Source of the DNA: Erwinia sp. E602
GTDB taxonomy: Bacteria > Pseudomonadota > Gammaproteobacteria > Enterobacterales > Enterobacteriaceae
Length of the DNA stretch: 64,000 bases
Assembly: GCF_018141005.1 (NCBI RefSeq)
Contig: NZ_CP046582.1
Location: 3,534,001 to 3,598,000, forward strand
Direction of reading: 5' to 3'
Shown: positions 45,222 to 54,527 of the stretch, piece after piece
How positions within the stretch are numbered: the stretch's first letter is position 1
Layout of the letters: each line of letters starts with the position of its first letter
Notes under the pieces: model-generated
The model's input: only the letters and a program-made list of their open reading frames with translations
Databases searched by the model: none
What the model was told of the DNA's origin: nothing
Position numbers and translations under genes: made by a program

Positions 45222-45320
45222 GTGAATAAAAGAGCCATTGCTCCCACCGTGATTTTTATTGCCGCTATGGCCTTTCTGGTCTGGTTTATCGCTTCCGGCG
45301 CGGCGGCACCGGGCAGCTAA
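45222..45320 (+). CDS. Small single-span membrane protein (32 residues)
   Basis: GTG start with GAGGTGA seven bases upstream. The product MNKRAIAPTVIFIAAMAFLV continues WFIASGAAAPGS: a positive N-terminus, one transmembrane helix, and a short tail. The size and layout match small inner-membrane proteins of enterobacteria. A 17-copy heptamer array starts 19 bp after its stop. No family was recognised. Confidence 0.55.
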   Translation: MNKRAIAPTVIFIAAMAFLVWFIASGAAAPGS

Positions 45321-45339
45321 GGTGACGTGAAGCCCACCC

Positions 45340-45461
45340 GGCTTCAGGCTTCAGGCTTCAGGCTTCAGGCTTCAGGCTTCAGGCTTCAGGCTTCAGGCTT
45401 CAGGCTTCAGGCTTCAGGCTTCAGGCTTCAGGCTTCAGGCTTCAGGCTTCAGGCTTCAGGC
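45340..45461. repeat. Heptanucleotide microsatellite SSR3 (GGCTTCA, 17.4 units)
   Basis: 122 bp of perfect GGCTTCA repeats without a single mismatch. It lies between the 32-residue gene and a short-chain dehydrogenase gene, ending 117 bp before the latter's ATG. A 7-bp unit changes spacing by non-integral helical turns. Confidence 0.97.
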
Positions 45462-45578
45462 AGGACAGCAGGCCATATCAAATGTCCCTGCTGCTGGTAA
45501 GGCATTACCGTCTACGGGCTGCGCCCGTTTCTTTGCTAACCTCGTTTATCTACTCAACGGCGACGAAAAGGAACGGCA

Positions 45579-46250
45579 ATGACCACACCACAGGCTTTGA
45601 TTATCGGCGCATCGCGCGGCATTGGCTTAGGGCTGGCGACCACGCTGGCGGAACGCGGCTGGCAGGTGACGGCCACCACCCGCGGTGCAACGCCGCACAC
45701 CGACGCGAATATTGCGTGGCTGACGCTGGATATTAACCGGCAGCAGCAGCGTGACGAGCTGGCCGAGGCGCTGGCCGGCCGGCAGTTTGACACCATTTTT
45801 ATCAACGCCGGCGTGTTTGGCCCGGCGGCGCAGGATCTGACGCAGACCAGTGACGACGAGCTGGCGGCGCTGTTCCTGAGTAACGCCATCTCGCCGGTGC
45901 GCTGCGCCACCCAACTGCTGCCGCTGGTAAAAGAGCAGAGCGGAATTATGGCGCTGATGTCCTCCGACCTCGCCAGCCTCAACGAGAACCCGCACGCCAC
46001 CTATCCGCTCTACTCCGCCAGCAAGGCGGCGCTGAATATGCTGGCGCGCGGGCTGCTGCCGGAAGCACAGTCACAGGGCAAAACCCTGCTGTGCGTGCAT
46101 CCGGGCTGGGTGCAGACCGATATGGGCGGTGCGGAAGCAACGTTGACCATCGCACAGAGCGTTAACGGCATCGCCGACCGGCTGCAGGAGTGGCAGGGCA
46201 AAGGCGGCCACCACTATATCGACTGGGAAGGCAGCGAACGCCGCTGGTAA
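45579..46250 (+). CDS. Short-chain dehydrogenase/reductase family protein
   Basis: 223 residues. The NAD(P) motif is GASRGIGLGLA (about residues 9-19), NAGVFG is near residue 80, and the catalytic YSASK near residue 143. It is shorter than classic members but complete, like small CsgA-type reductases. AAAGGAACGGC precedes the ATG. The substrate is unknown. The heptamer array SSR3 lies just upstream. Confidence 0.87.
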   Translation: MTTPQALIIGASRGIGLGLATTLAERGWQVTATTRGATPHTDANIAWLTLDINRQQQRDELAEALAGRQFDTIFINAGVFGPAAQDLTQTSDDELAALFLSNAISPVRCATQLLPLVKEQSGIMALMSSDLASLNENPHATYPLYSASKAALNMLARGLLPEAQSQGKTLLCVHPGWVQTDMGGAEATLTIAQSVNGIADRLQEWQGKGGHHYIDWEGSERRW

Positions 46251-46265
46251 CGCCCGTTGCCGGAT

Positions 46266-46291
46266 AAAAAAATCCCCGCCGTGGCGGGGAT
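46266..46291 (-). terminator. Terminator of the carboxylate transporter gene
   Basis: ATCCCCGCC (46272-46280) pairs with GGCGGGGAT (46283-46291). Read leftward from the transporter it is followed by seven T. It can also serve the convergent reductase gene. Confidence 0.8.
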
Positions 46292-46363
46292 AAAGCTCGG
46301 ACAGTTCAACGTAGCAAAGGTACACAGATTTCAGGCTTCGACTTCAAACGTCATACTTCGACA

Positions 46364-47719
46364 TCACGCAAAAAACTTCGCCAGCACCAGCAGGGATAGC
46401 GACACGTTGATCGCACCGCCGATGCGGGTGGCGATCTGCGCAAACGGCATCAGCGACATACGGTTACCGGCGGTCAGAATAGCAACGTCGCCGGTGCCGC
46501 CCTGCCCGCTCTGGCAGCAGGAGACAATCGCTACGTCGATCGGGTGCATGCCGATCTTTTTACCGACGAAGAAGCCGGTCACCACCAGCGCGCTGACGGT
46601 GGTGACGATCACCAGCAGGTTCTGCAGGGTAAAGGCGTCGACCAGCTCCTGCCACGGCGTAATCGCCACGCCGACCGCAAACAGGATCGGATAGGTCACC
46701 GCGGTTCGGAAGAATTTGTAGACCATCTGCGATCCCTGCTGAATACGCGGCGACACGCCGTGTGCCAGCTTGACCGCGACCGCCGCAAACAGCATCCCCA
46801 CCGGTGCCGGCAGGCCGATCAGCCGGTGCAGCAGCATGCCGACCATATACAGCAGGATCGCCAGCAGCGCGCCGCAGGCCAGGGTGGTGACCTCCATTTT
46901 GCCGCTGAATTTCTCCGTTGCCGACGCCTCGCCGTCCGCCTGGCCGCCGGGCATCAGGCTGCCTTCGCCGGTCAGGTGCGGGTAGCGTTTACCCAGCTGG
47001 TTCAGCAGCCCGGCAATCACGATCGCCGTCAGGCTGCCCAGCATTACGATCGGCAGGATGCGCCCCAGCGCCACGCCCTGCTCGATATGCAGGATCGCCG
47101 CATAGCCCATCGACAGCGGGATCGCCCCTTCACCGACGCCGCCGGCCATGATCGGCAGGATCAGGAAGAAGAAGATCTGGAACGGCTCCAGCCCCAGCGC
47201 CAGCCCGACCGCCATCCCCGCCAGCATGCCGACAATCTCACCGCACAGCATCGGCACGAAAATACGCAGGAAGCCCTGAATCAGCACCTGACGGTTCATG
47301 CTCATAATGCTGCCGACGATAATGCAGCAGATATAGAGGTAGAGAATATTGGTGCTTTTGTAGAACTGGGTGGTGGACTGCACCACCACGTCCGGCAGCA
47401 GGCCGTAGTGCACCAGCGCGGAGGGGATAAAGGTGGCGCAGATCGCCGCCGCGCCCATCTTGCCCACCAGCGGCAGGCGTTTACCGAACTCACCGCAGGC
47501 GAAGCCAAAGAAGGCCAGCGTGGCGACCATCACCACGATATCAGACGGCATTTTACCGGCCAGGCAGTCGAGCAGGATCAGAAAACCGGCCAGCAGAAAC
47601 AGCGGCAGCGGTACGATGCCGACCTTGTAATTATCCATAACCCGCCACCATTTTTCCCGCAGCGGGATATCGGCGGTTTTCTCTCTGGCGACGAGATAAG
47701 AATCATCAGTTGTGCTCAT
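46364..47719 (-). CDS. 2-hydroxycarboxylate:cation symporter (CitS/MaeN family)
   Basis: 451 residues with 11 or so hydrophobic segments. The two family re-entrant motifs are present, GGVGEGAIPLS and the CCQSGQGGTGD stretch, matching the GGxGxxAIPLS and GGSGD-type motifs of the family. It imports citrate or malate with sodium or protons. It is divergent from a CitA-type two-component system, which probably senses its substrate. The motif GGVGEG is closer to malate transporters than to Klebsiella CitS, but the choice between malate and citrate is open. A CRP-like site, TGTGA-N6-TCAAA, lies at 47777-47792. Confidence 0.88.
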   Translation of the reverse strand: MSTTDDSYLVAREKTADIPLREKWWRVMDNYKVGIVPLPLFLLAGFLILLDCLAGKMPSDIVVMVATLAFFGFACGEFGKRLPLVGKMGAAAICATFIPSALVHYGLLPDVVVQSTTQFYKSTNILYLYICCIIVGSIMSMNRQVLIQGFLRIFVPMLCGEIVGMLAGMAVGLALGLEPFQIFFFLILPIMAGGVGEGAIPLSMGYAAILHIEQGVALGRILPIVMLGSLTAIVIAGLLNQLGKRYPHLTGEGSLMPGGQADGEASATEKFSGKMEVTTLACGALLAILLYMVGMLLHRLIGLPAPVGMLFAAVAVKLAHGVSPRIQQGSQMVYKFFRTAVTYPILFAVGVAITPWQELVDAFTLQNLLVIVTTVSALVVTGFFVGKKIGMHPIDVAIVSCCQSGQGGTGDVAILTAGNRMSLMPFAQIATRIGGAINVSLSLLVLAKFFA

Positions 47720-47776
47720 AGTCTGGCCTCTTATTAAGTTTCACCGACATCATAGTGAAAGGCCTTATTAACCTGC

Positions 47777-47792
47777 TGTGATTCTGTTCAAA
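47777..47792 (-). promoter_or_regulatory. CRP-like site upstream of the carboxylate transporter
   Basis: TGTGA-TTCTGT-TCAAA matches the CRP core at 9 of 10 positions. It lies 58-73 bp upstream of the transporter start. The rest of 47720-48041 (322 bp) is AT-rich promoter DNA without genes. Confidence 0.45.
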
Positions 47793-48041
47793 TTTAAAAC
47801 GGGTTTTTAATGGTGCTTATGGTTTCTATGGCGTTAATTGACATTATGTAAAACAGCGCGTGGAGTTAATGGTGTTAAGGTTATTTAGCGGGATAATCTT
47901 ATCGACTCTGCTGCATTTAAGCGTTATCGCAATTCAGCTTAAACGCGTGTCAGCGATCACAAGTTGATCGGGCGCAATCTTGTCTGATTCCCTGCACATG
48001 GTAGGGTAATGGCTGACTCTTGTGAGCGGTAAATTCCGGCC

Positions 48042-49658
48042 ATGCGCCTAAAACTCTCTTTTCAGATTAAGCTGTTCCTGTGCCTGGTTGCCTTCTCCTG
48101 CCTGCTGCTGGCGGCGATTGCCGGCTACAGCTGGTATCAGCTCGACGCCCAGCTGCACCGCGACCTCGGGGCCAGGGCGCAGGTGCAGGCGCGGGAGATT
48201 GCGCTGATCCCCCCGCTGGTGGCGGCGGTGCAGGCCGACGATCCGCGGCAGGTTGCCGCATTAATGAAACCCTTTCGCGCCAGCAGCGACGCCAGCTATA
48301 TCGTGGTCGGCGACAGCCAGGGCCGCCACCTTTATCACTCTGAAGATGCCGGCCGTATTGGCCAGCCGATGGTCGGCGGCGATAACAGCGAGGTGCTGGC
48401 CGGAAAAACCATTATTACCGTGCGTAAAGGTGGCATTGGCGTTTCGCTGCGCAGTAAAGCGCCAGTACGGGATAACAATGGCCGGGTTATCGGCATTGTT
48501 TCCGTCGGCTATTTAAAGTCGCATATTGATAATTTAACCACCCGCACGCTGCTGCAAATTTCCGCCGCGATTATTCTGCTGTTTATCGCGCTGTTTATTT
48601 TCTCCTGGCTGCTGTCTAAAAATCTTAAGCGGCAGATGTTCTCGCTGGAGCCGAAAGAGATTGCCCTGCTGGTGCGCCAGCAAAGCGCGCTGCTGGAAGC
48701 GATCTACGAAGGGGTGATCGCCATCGATGCCAGCGGGCGCATTATTACGCTCAACCGGGCGGCGCGCGAGCTGCTGGATTTACGCCAGAGCGCCGACGCG
48801 GCGATCGGTAAACCGGTCAGCGAAGTGCTGAGCAGCCAGCCCGACTTTTTCAGCAGCGGGCAGCAGCAGGATACCCACGACGAGGTGTGCCGGTTTGGAT
48901 CGCTGCGGGTGATTGCCAGCCGGGTGCGCATTATGCAGCAGCAGGAGCTGCTGGGCTGGGTGGTGACCTTCCGCAGCGAAAACGATATCAATACCCTGAG
49001 CAGCCAGCTCAGCCAGGTGCAACGCTACGCCGACAGCCTGCGGGTGATGCGCCACGAACAGCTGAACTGGACCGCCGCGCTGGCCGGCCTGCTGCAGATG
49101 CAGCGCTATGACGAAGCGCGACGCTACGTCGAGGCCCAGTCGGCAGGCGCGCAGGAGATCCTCGACTTTATCTCCACGCGGTTTGTTCCCCCGGCGCTGT
49201 GCGGCCTGCTGCTGGGAAAATACGCCAGCGCGCGCGAAAAAGGCATTGAACTGCGCTTCGATCCCGCCTGCCAGCTAAGCACGCTGCCGGACGGGCTGAA
49301 CGAGAGCGAGCTGATGTCGGTGGTCGGCAACCTGCTGGATAACGCCGTCGAGGCCACGCTGCGCGGCCCGCAGCTCCGGCCAGTTGCGCTCTATCTCAGC
49401 GACGCCAGCGGCGAACTGGTGATCGAAGTGGCGGACCAGGGCGGCGGCATCGCCGGACACATTCGTGATACGCTGTTCGAGCCGGGGATCACCACCAAAG
49501 CCGACGCCCGCGATCACGGCATCGGCCTGCAGCTGGTGGCGCGTTACGTCTCCCAGGCGCACGGCAGCATCGAAGTGACGGACAACGATCCGCACGGCAC
49601 CATTTTCTCGCTGTTTATTCCCAACACCCGACCCTCCCGAGCACCCGACTATGTCTGA
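48042..49658 (+). CDS. Sensor histidine kinase, CitA/DcuS type
   Basis: 538 residues. Transmembrane segments at about 10-30 and 172-192 enclose a periplasmic PAS-like sensor domain. A cytoplasmic PAS domain follows (about 215-320), then the dimerisation helix with the phospho-acceptor His338 (VMRHEQLNW) and the ATPase domain (VVGNLLDNAVEA, EVADQGGGIAGH). Members sense citrate, malate or C4-dicarboxylates outside the cell. It overlaps the regulator gene by eight bases. Confidence 0.9.
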   Translation: MRLKLSFQIKLFLCLVAFSCLLLAAIAGYSWYQLDAQLHRDLGARAQVQAREIALIPPLVAAVQADDPRQVAALMKPFRASSDASYIVVGDSQGRHLYHSEDAGRIGQPMVGGDNSEVLAGKTIITVRKGGIGVSLRSKAPVRDNNGRVIGIVSVGYLKSHIDNLTTRTLLQISAAIILLFIALFIFSWLLSKNLKRQMFSLEPKEIALLVRQQSALLEAIYEGVIAIDASGRIITLNRAARELLDLRQSADAAIGKPVSEVLSSQPDFFSSGQQQDTHDEVCRFGSLRVIASRVRIMQQQELLGWVVTFRSENDINTLSSQLSQVQRYADSLRVMRHEQLNWTAALAGLLQMQRYDEARRYVEAQSAGAQEILDFISTRFVPPALCGLLLGKYASAREKGIELRFDPACQLSTLPDGLNESELMSVVGNLLDNAVEATLRGPQLRPVALYLSDASGELVIEVADQGGGIAGHIRDTLFEPGITTKADARDHGIGLQLVARYVSQAHGSIEVTDNDPHGTIFSLFIPNTRPSRAPDYV

Positions 49659-50346
49659 AGCCCTCGACGTTTTGATCGTAGAAGATGAACCGCTGCTGGC
49701 CCGCCTGCACGCCGAGTTTATCGAACAACATTTTAACCTGCGGGTGGTGGCCACGGCCGCCACGCTGGCCGAGGCAAAACGGCTGGCCGCGCTGCATCAG
49801 CCGCGGCTGATCCTGCTGGACAACTTCCTGCCGGATGGTCAGGGCATTGAGCTGATGGAGAGCGCGGCGGTCAAAGCCGCCAGCTGCTCGGTGGTGTTTA
49901 TCACCGCCGCCAGCGATATGCACACCTGCAGCCAGGCGATCCGCAACGGCGCCTTCGACTATATTATTAAGCCGCTGTCGTACAAACGGCTGCGCAACTC
50001 GCTGGAGCGCTTTATGCAGTTTGTGCAGACTCAGCACAGCTACCGGGTGATTGACCAGCACAGCGTCGACGCGCTCTACAACCTGCAGTCCAAACAGTTT
50101 GCCGCTGAACCGGCGGCAAAAGGCATTGAGGCCAATACCCTGGCGCTGGTGCAGCAGCTGTTTGAACAGCAGCCGGACGTTGCCCACACCGTAGAAGAGG
50201 TGGTGGAACAGGCCGGCATCAGCAAAACCACCGCCCGGCGCTATCTGGAGCACTGCGTGGCCAGCGATTGGGTCCAGGTGGAGATGCTCTACGGTAATAT
50301 CGGCCATCCGCGGCGCCTGTATCGAAAGAAAACTAAAGTGAAATAA
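49651..50346 (+). CDS. Response regulator, CitB/DcuR type
   Basis: 231 residues. The receiver domain has the acidic pair Glu11-Asp12, the phosphorylation site Asp57 (LILLDNFLPDG) and the conserved lysine (IIKPLSYKRL). The C-terminal DNA-binding part (VEEVVEQAGISKTTARRYLEH) is the CitT/DcuR-type helix-turn-helix. It is translated with the kinase and probably activates the divergent transporter gene. Confidence 0.92.
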   Translation: MSEALDVLIVEDEPLLARLHAEFIEQHFNLRVVATAATLAEAKRLAALHQPRLILLDNFLPDGQGIELMESAAVKAASCSVVFITAASDMHTCSQAIRNGAFDYIIKPLSYKRLRNSLERFMQFVQTQHSYRVIDQHSVDALYNLQSKQFAAEPAAKGIEANTLALVQQLFEQQPDVAHTVEEVVEQAGISKTTARRYLEHCVASDWVQVEMLYGNIGHPRRLYRKKTKVK

Positions 50347-50510
50347 CGTTTCTGCTTACCTAAAAGCAACCGGCTGGAGATCCTGGCGCGCTAAGGACAA
50401 CCGACAGCAGATTATATTTTTTTAGACGATTTTATTGCCGGGTTCATTGGGGATAATAGTGATTAACCTTATTATCGCCGTCCCGGCACTCCCCGTAACC
50501 CGAGTGGTTT

Positions 50511-51572
50511 ATGTCTGTGAAAATTTACTCTGCTGCTATTTTTTCCCTGCTGACGCTGGCGCCCGTTGCTGCACCGCTGGCCGCGCCGTTAGCACCCAGC
50601 GAGGGAAACTGGACCGCCGCTGAATTTCAGTTTAACAGCGGTGAAAAAATGAAAGGCCTGCGCATTCATTACACCACGCTGGGCTCACCTGATAAACCAG
50701 CGGTATTATTACTTCACGGAACCAATCAGCCAATTAAAGCCCTGCTGGCCGACAACTTCGGCGGGCGGTTATTTGGCCCTGGCCAGCCGCTGGACAGTAA
50801 TAAATATTTCATCATTATGCCGGACAGTATCGGCTCCGGTCAGTCGTCGAAGCCTTCCGACGGCCTGCGCATGGCGTTTCCGCAGTTTGACTACGGCGAT
50901 ATGGTCACCGCGCAGTACCGTTTATTAACAGAGGGGCTGGGCATCCGCCACCTGCGGCTGGTGATGGGCTACTCGATGGGCGGCATGCAGACCTGGCTGT
51001 GGGGAGAAAAATACCCGACGATGATGGACCAGCTGGTGCCGATGGCCGCACAGCCTGCCGAACTTTCCGGCCGCAACTGGATGATGCGCCGGCTGCTGAT
51101 TGAGTCGATCAAAGGCGACCCGGCATGGCAGCAGGGCAACTATCAACAGCAACCTCCGGCCCTGAAATATGCCAGTACAATGTTCAGCGTCGCCACCACC
51201 GGCGGCACGCTCGGCTGGCAGCAGAAGGCACCCACCCGCGCCGCTGCCGACCAGCGCGTTGAGGAACGGCTGGCCGCGCCGGTCACCGCCGACGCCAATG
51301 ACTTTATTTACCTGTGGGGATCGTCGGCGAATTATAATGCGCAGCGCGATCTGTCGCGTATTAAGGCACCGCTGCTGATCGTTAATTCGGCTGACGACGA
51401 ACGTAATCCGCCGGAAACCGGATCGCTGGCCGCCGATCTGAAAAAATTAAAACGTGCCGAGCTGCTGTTAATTCCGACCGGGAAACAAACCAGCGGGCAC
51501 GGCACCATGATGTCGGCCGCGCTGTATGAAAAAGAATTAAACGCGTTCCTGAAACAGAACGATAAAAAATAA
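50511..51572 (+). CDS. Secreted alpha/beta hydrolase (homoserine acetyltransferase-like fold)
   Basis: 353 residues with a signal peptide (about 1-25, [10 protein letters not shown]), so probably periplasmic. The oxyanion region LLLHGTNQP and the nucleophile elbow GYSMGGMQ (Ser) are clear. The acid is in [11 protein letters not shown] and the catalytic histidine in SGHGTMMSA. The pattern [20 protein letters not shown] is shared with MetX-like acyltransferases and related hydrolases, but those are cytoplasmic. The substrate is unknown. Confidence 0.78.
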   Translation: MSVKIYSAAIFSLLTLAPVAAPLAAPLAPSEGNWTAAEFQFNSGEKMKGLRIHYTTLGSPDKPAVLLLHGTNQPIKALLADNFGGRLFGPGQPLDSNKYFIIMPDSIGSGQSSKPSDGLRMAFPQFDYGDMVTAQYRLLTEGLGIRHLRLVMGYSMGGMQTWLWGEKYPTMMDQLVPMAAQPAELSGRNWMMRRLLIESIKGDPAWQQGNYQQQPPALKYASTMFSVATTGGTLGWQQKAPTRAAADQRVEERLAAPVTADANDFIYLWGSSANYNAQRDLSRIKAPLLIVNSADDERNPPETGSLAADLKKLKRAELLLIPTGKQTSGHGTMMSAALYEKELNAFLKQNDKK

Positions 51573-51669
51573 TATTACGCGCGCGATGCACCGGCGTTTA
51601 CCGATCGCACCGCGCGCGCCTTACGCACACTGTCTGACTACTGACTCAACCAGCAACAGGGAACACCTT

Positions 51670-53250
51670 ATGCTTCGTCGAATAAAAATCCGTACCGCGC
51701 TCAGCCTGATGGTTTTTTCACTGACCGCGCTGCTGCTCTGCGTTGGCCTGCTCGGGCTGGTTGCCGTGCAGTCGGGCAACAAATCCTTTGCCCACGTGGA
51801 TAAAGAAGTGCTGCCGGGGCTGGTGGCGCTGAATGAGAGCTCCGAGCTGCTGCTGCGCGGCCGGCTCGATCTGCGCCTGTATGAATCGCTGATCGGCAAA
51901 GGCGACACCGCCACGGCGAAAGTGGCGCTGGATCGCGCGCGGGGCAAGGTCGAGGGTGCCGCAGCCAAATGGCAGCAGTACCTGACCTTCCCGCAGTCTG
52001 AGGCAGAAAAGGTGATTGCCGATGAGATGGCGGCACACCGTGACACGCTGATGACCACCTTTATCACCCCGGCGTTTGCCGCGCTGGAAGCGGGCAACCT
52101 CGACGAATATCGCCAGCGCGCCGGCCAGTCCACCACGCTGTACGCCGCCTTTGATAAGGCCTCTAAAGCGCTGGTCGCCTTTAAGCTGCAGAGCATCGAC
52201 CTCGCCTGGGAAGAGTCTAACTCGCGGGTGAAAAGCATGCAGCTGACGCTGACCTTCGCCATCGTGGTTGCCCTGCTGCTGGCCGGTCTGGCGTGGTGGG
52301 TAATGACCTGCCTGGTGGTAAAACCGCTGAATCAGGCGATCGGCGTGTTTGACCGCATCGCCGAAGGCGACCTGCGCGCGCGCATCGACGTCAGCGGCAA
52401 AAATGAGATCGCCCGGCTGTTCTCCTCGGTGCAGCGCATGCGCGACGGGCTGGAGAGCATGGTGCTGTCGGTGCGCTACGGCACCAACTCAATCGGCTCC
52501 GGCGTGGAAGAGATCGCCTCCGGCAATATCGACCTCTCCAGCCGCACCGAACAGCAGGCGGCGTCGCTGGATGAAACCGCCTCGAGCATGGAACAGATTA
52601 TGTCGACGGTGAAAAACAACGAAGACAACACCCGTAAGGCCAACGACCTGGCGCAGCAGGCGTCTGACTCGGCGTCGCGCGGCGGCGAGGTGGTGGCCGA
52701 AGTGATCCAGACCATGCAGGCCATTGAGCAGAGTTCGGCGCGCATCGGTGATATCGTCAGCGTGATTGACGGCATCGCCTTCCAGACCAACCTGCTGGCG
52801 CTGAACGCCGCCGTCGAAGCGGCGCGCGCCGGTGAAGCCGGCCGCGGCTTTGCGGTGGTGGCCTCGGAAGTGCGGGTGCTGGCGCAGCGCAGCGCTACGG
52901 CGGCCAAAGAGATCGGCACCATGATCGACGCCTCGCTGAGCAATATCGGCAAGGGCGCCGGGCTGGTCAAAACCGCCGGCAATACCATGGATGAGGTGAT
53001 GGTCGACGTGAAAAAGGTGGTCGACATTATGGATGAGGTGATGCTGGCCTCAGGCGAACAGACCCGCGGCATTTCGCAGATCAATATCGCCATCAACCAG
53101 ATGGACGGCGTCACCCAGCAGAACGCCTCGCTGGTCTCCGAAGTGGCTACCGCCGCCAGCGCCCTGCAGCAGCAGGTGGTGCATCTGCAGCAGTCGGTGA
53201 CCCGCTTCCAGACCGAAGATGACGGGCGGCCGGACGAGGTGGCCGCGTAA
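51670..53250 (+). CDS. Methyl-accepting chemotaxis protein
   Basis: 526 residues from the ATG at 51670. One transmembrane segment is at about 12-33 and a second at about 190-210, enclosing a four-helix-bundle type periplasmic ligand domain. A HAMP domain follows ([21 protein letters not shown]), then the signalling domain with the hairpin tip [21 protein letters not shown]. It resembles Tsr/Tar overall but ends ...[10 protein letters not shown] without the NWETF pentapeptide, so it lacks the CheR/CheB docking site. The ligand cannot be deduced. Confidence 0.92.
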   Translation: MLRRIKIRTALSLMVFSLTALLLCVGLLGLVAVQSGNKSFAHVDKEVLPGLVALNESSELLLRGRLDLRLYESLIGKGDTATAKVALDRARGKVEGAAAKWQQYLTFPQSEAEKVIADEMAAHRDTLMTTFITPAFAALEAGNLDEYRQRAGQSTTLYAAFDKASKALVAFKLQSIDLAWEESNSRVKSMQLTLTFAIVVALLLAGLAWWVMTCLVVKPLNQAIGVFDRIAEGDLRARIDVSGKNEIARLFSSVQRMRDGLESMVLSVRYGTNSIGSGVEEIASGNIDLSSRTEQQAASLDETASSMEQIMSTVKNNEDNTRKANDLAQQASDSASRGGEVVAEVIQTMQAIEQSSARIGDIVSVIDGIAFQTNLLALNAAVEAARAGEAGRGFAVVASEVRVLAQRSATAAKEIGTMIDASLSNIGKGAGLVKTAGNTMDEVMVDVKKVVDIMDEVMLASGEQTRGISQINIAINQMDGVTQQNASLVSEVATAASALQQQVVHLQQSVTRFQTEDDGRPDEVAA

Positions 53251-53439
53251 CGGATTATCTTTTCTGATTTGAGTTTAGGACAAAAAGTTTTTACGATAGC
53301 CCCACTGGCGGTACCGCTGCCCGGTAGTAAAAAAGCAGCGGACCGCCATGAAAAGTCACCTTCGGGCAGCCTGACGGCTGCCGTTTGCGTTTTACGCCTC
53401 GTTACCTCAACACCAACATCCGGGACCAGGAATTACACT

Positions 53440-54477
53440 ATGAGCGATAATTTCATCGAACGCATTTCGACGGCGTTGGGTTCAGAAAAAACGCTGGAAG
53501 GCTTTGTGCGCCAGCTGCTTGAAATGCTTGAACTGGTCACCGGCATGGAATCCACCTACCTGACGCGGATTGATGACGATCGGGTTGAGCAGCATATCCT
53601 GTTTGCCCGCAACAGCCAGCAGATGCAGATCCCGGAAGGCCTGTCGGTGCCCTGGCAGGACACGCTGTGCAAGCGGGCGCTGGACGAAGGCCGCACCTAC
53701 ACCTGTAACGTGCCGGAAGTGTGGGGCGACTCACAGGCGGCCGGCGCGCTGGGCATCACCACCTACGTCAGCACCCCGGTGACCCTCGCCGACGGCGCGA
53801 TCTTCGGCACCCTGTGCGCGGCCAGCTCGCAGAGCAAACCGCTGACCCAGCGCGCTAATCAGGTGCTGATGCTGTTCTCCGAGCTGATCGCCCAGCACAT
53901 CCGCCGCGAACAGCTGCTGCAGGAGCTGAGTGAGGCGAACGACGCGCTGACCGCCGTCAGCTATACCGATGAACTGACCCGCCTGCCCAACCGCCGCGCG
54001 GTGTTCCATCGCCTGCCGGGGCTGTTCGCCCGCTGTAGCCTGGAGACCCGTTCGGTGCTGATGGCGTTTGTCGATCTTGACGGCTTTAAACAGATTAACG
54101 ACCGCTACGGCCATGAAACCGGCGATGCCTTCCTGCAGGCAATTGCGCTGCGGCTGCAGAGCTTTGCGGCGGTGGACAGCGTGCTCGGGCGGCTGGGTGG
54201 CGATGAGTTTATCGTCGCCTGCCCCGGCCCGCTGCAGCAGAGCGACGCCGCTGAATCGCTGCAGGCGCTGCGCGAACAGCTGACGTCGCTTCTCGCCGGA
54301 CGCTATCCGCTGGCAGAGTGCACCATTGACTACGCCGGGGCCAGCCTTGGCATCCTGGCGGTGGACCCGCACCTCACCCCGGACCAGGCGGTGCGCGCAG
54401 CCGACGCGGCGATGTATCAGGATAAAGCGCGGCGTAAACAGGCCGCGCGTGAGGCCGATCGGCACGCGTGCCTGTAA
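53440..54477 (+). CDS. GAF-GGDEF diguanylate cyclase
   Basis: 345 residues. An N-terminal GAF domain (about 15-155) with LPWQDTLCKRALDEG-type features is followed by a GGDEF domain. The motif GGDEF is intact at 253-257 (LGRLGGDEFIVA), with VDLDGFKQINDRYGHETGD, so it should make cyclic di-GMP. No RxxD inhibitory site stands before GGDEF, so product inhibition at that site is unlikely. The start at 53440 has AGGA upstream. It is downstream of a chemoreceptor gene. Confidence 0.9.
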   Translation: MSDNFIERISTALGSEKTLEGFVRQLLEMLELVTGMESTYLTRIDDDRVEQHILFARNSQQMQIPEGLSVPWQDTLCKRALDEGRTYTCNVPEVWGDSQAAGALGITTYVSTPVTLADGAIFGTLCAASSQSKPLTQRANQVLMLFSELIAQHIRREQLLQELSEANDALTAVSYTDELTRLPNRRAVFHRLPGLFARCSLETRSVLMAFVDLDGFKQINDRYGHETGDAFLQAIALRLQSFAAVDSVLGRLGGDEFIVACPGPLQQSDAAESLQALREQLTSLLAGRYPLAECTIDYAGASLGILAVDPHLTPDQAVRAADAAMYQDKARRKQAAREADRHACL

Positions 54478-54527
54478 GGCACGCACTCCTTCCTGTAATG
54501 GCTGGGCCCGCCCTGTGCCTCTAAGGC

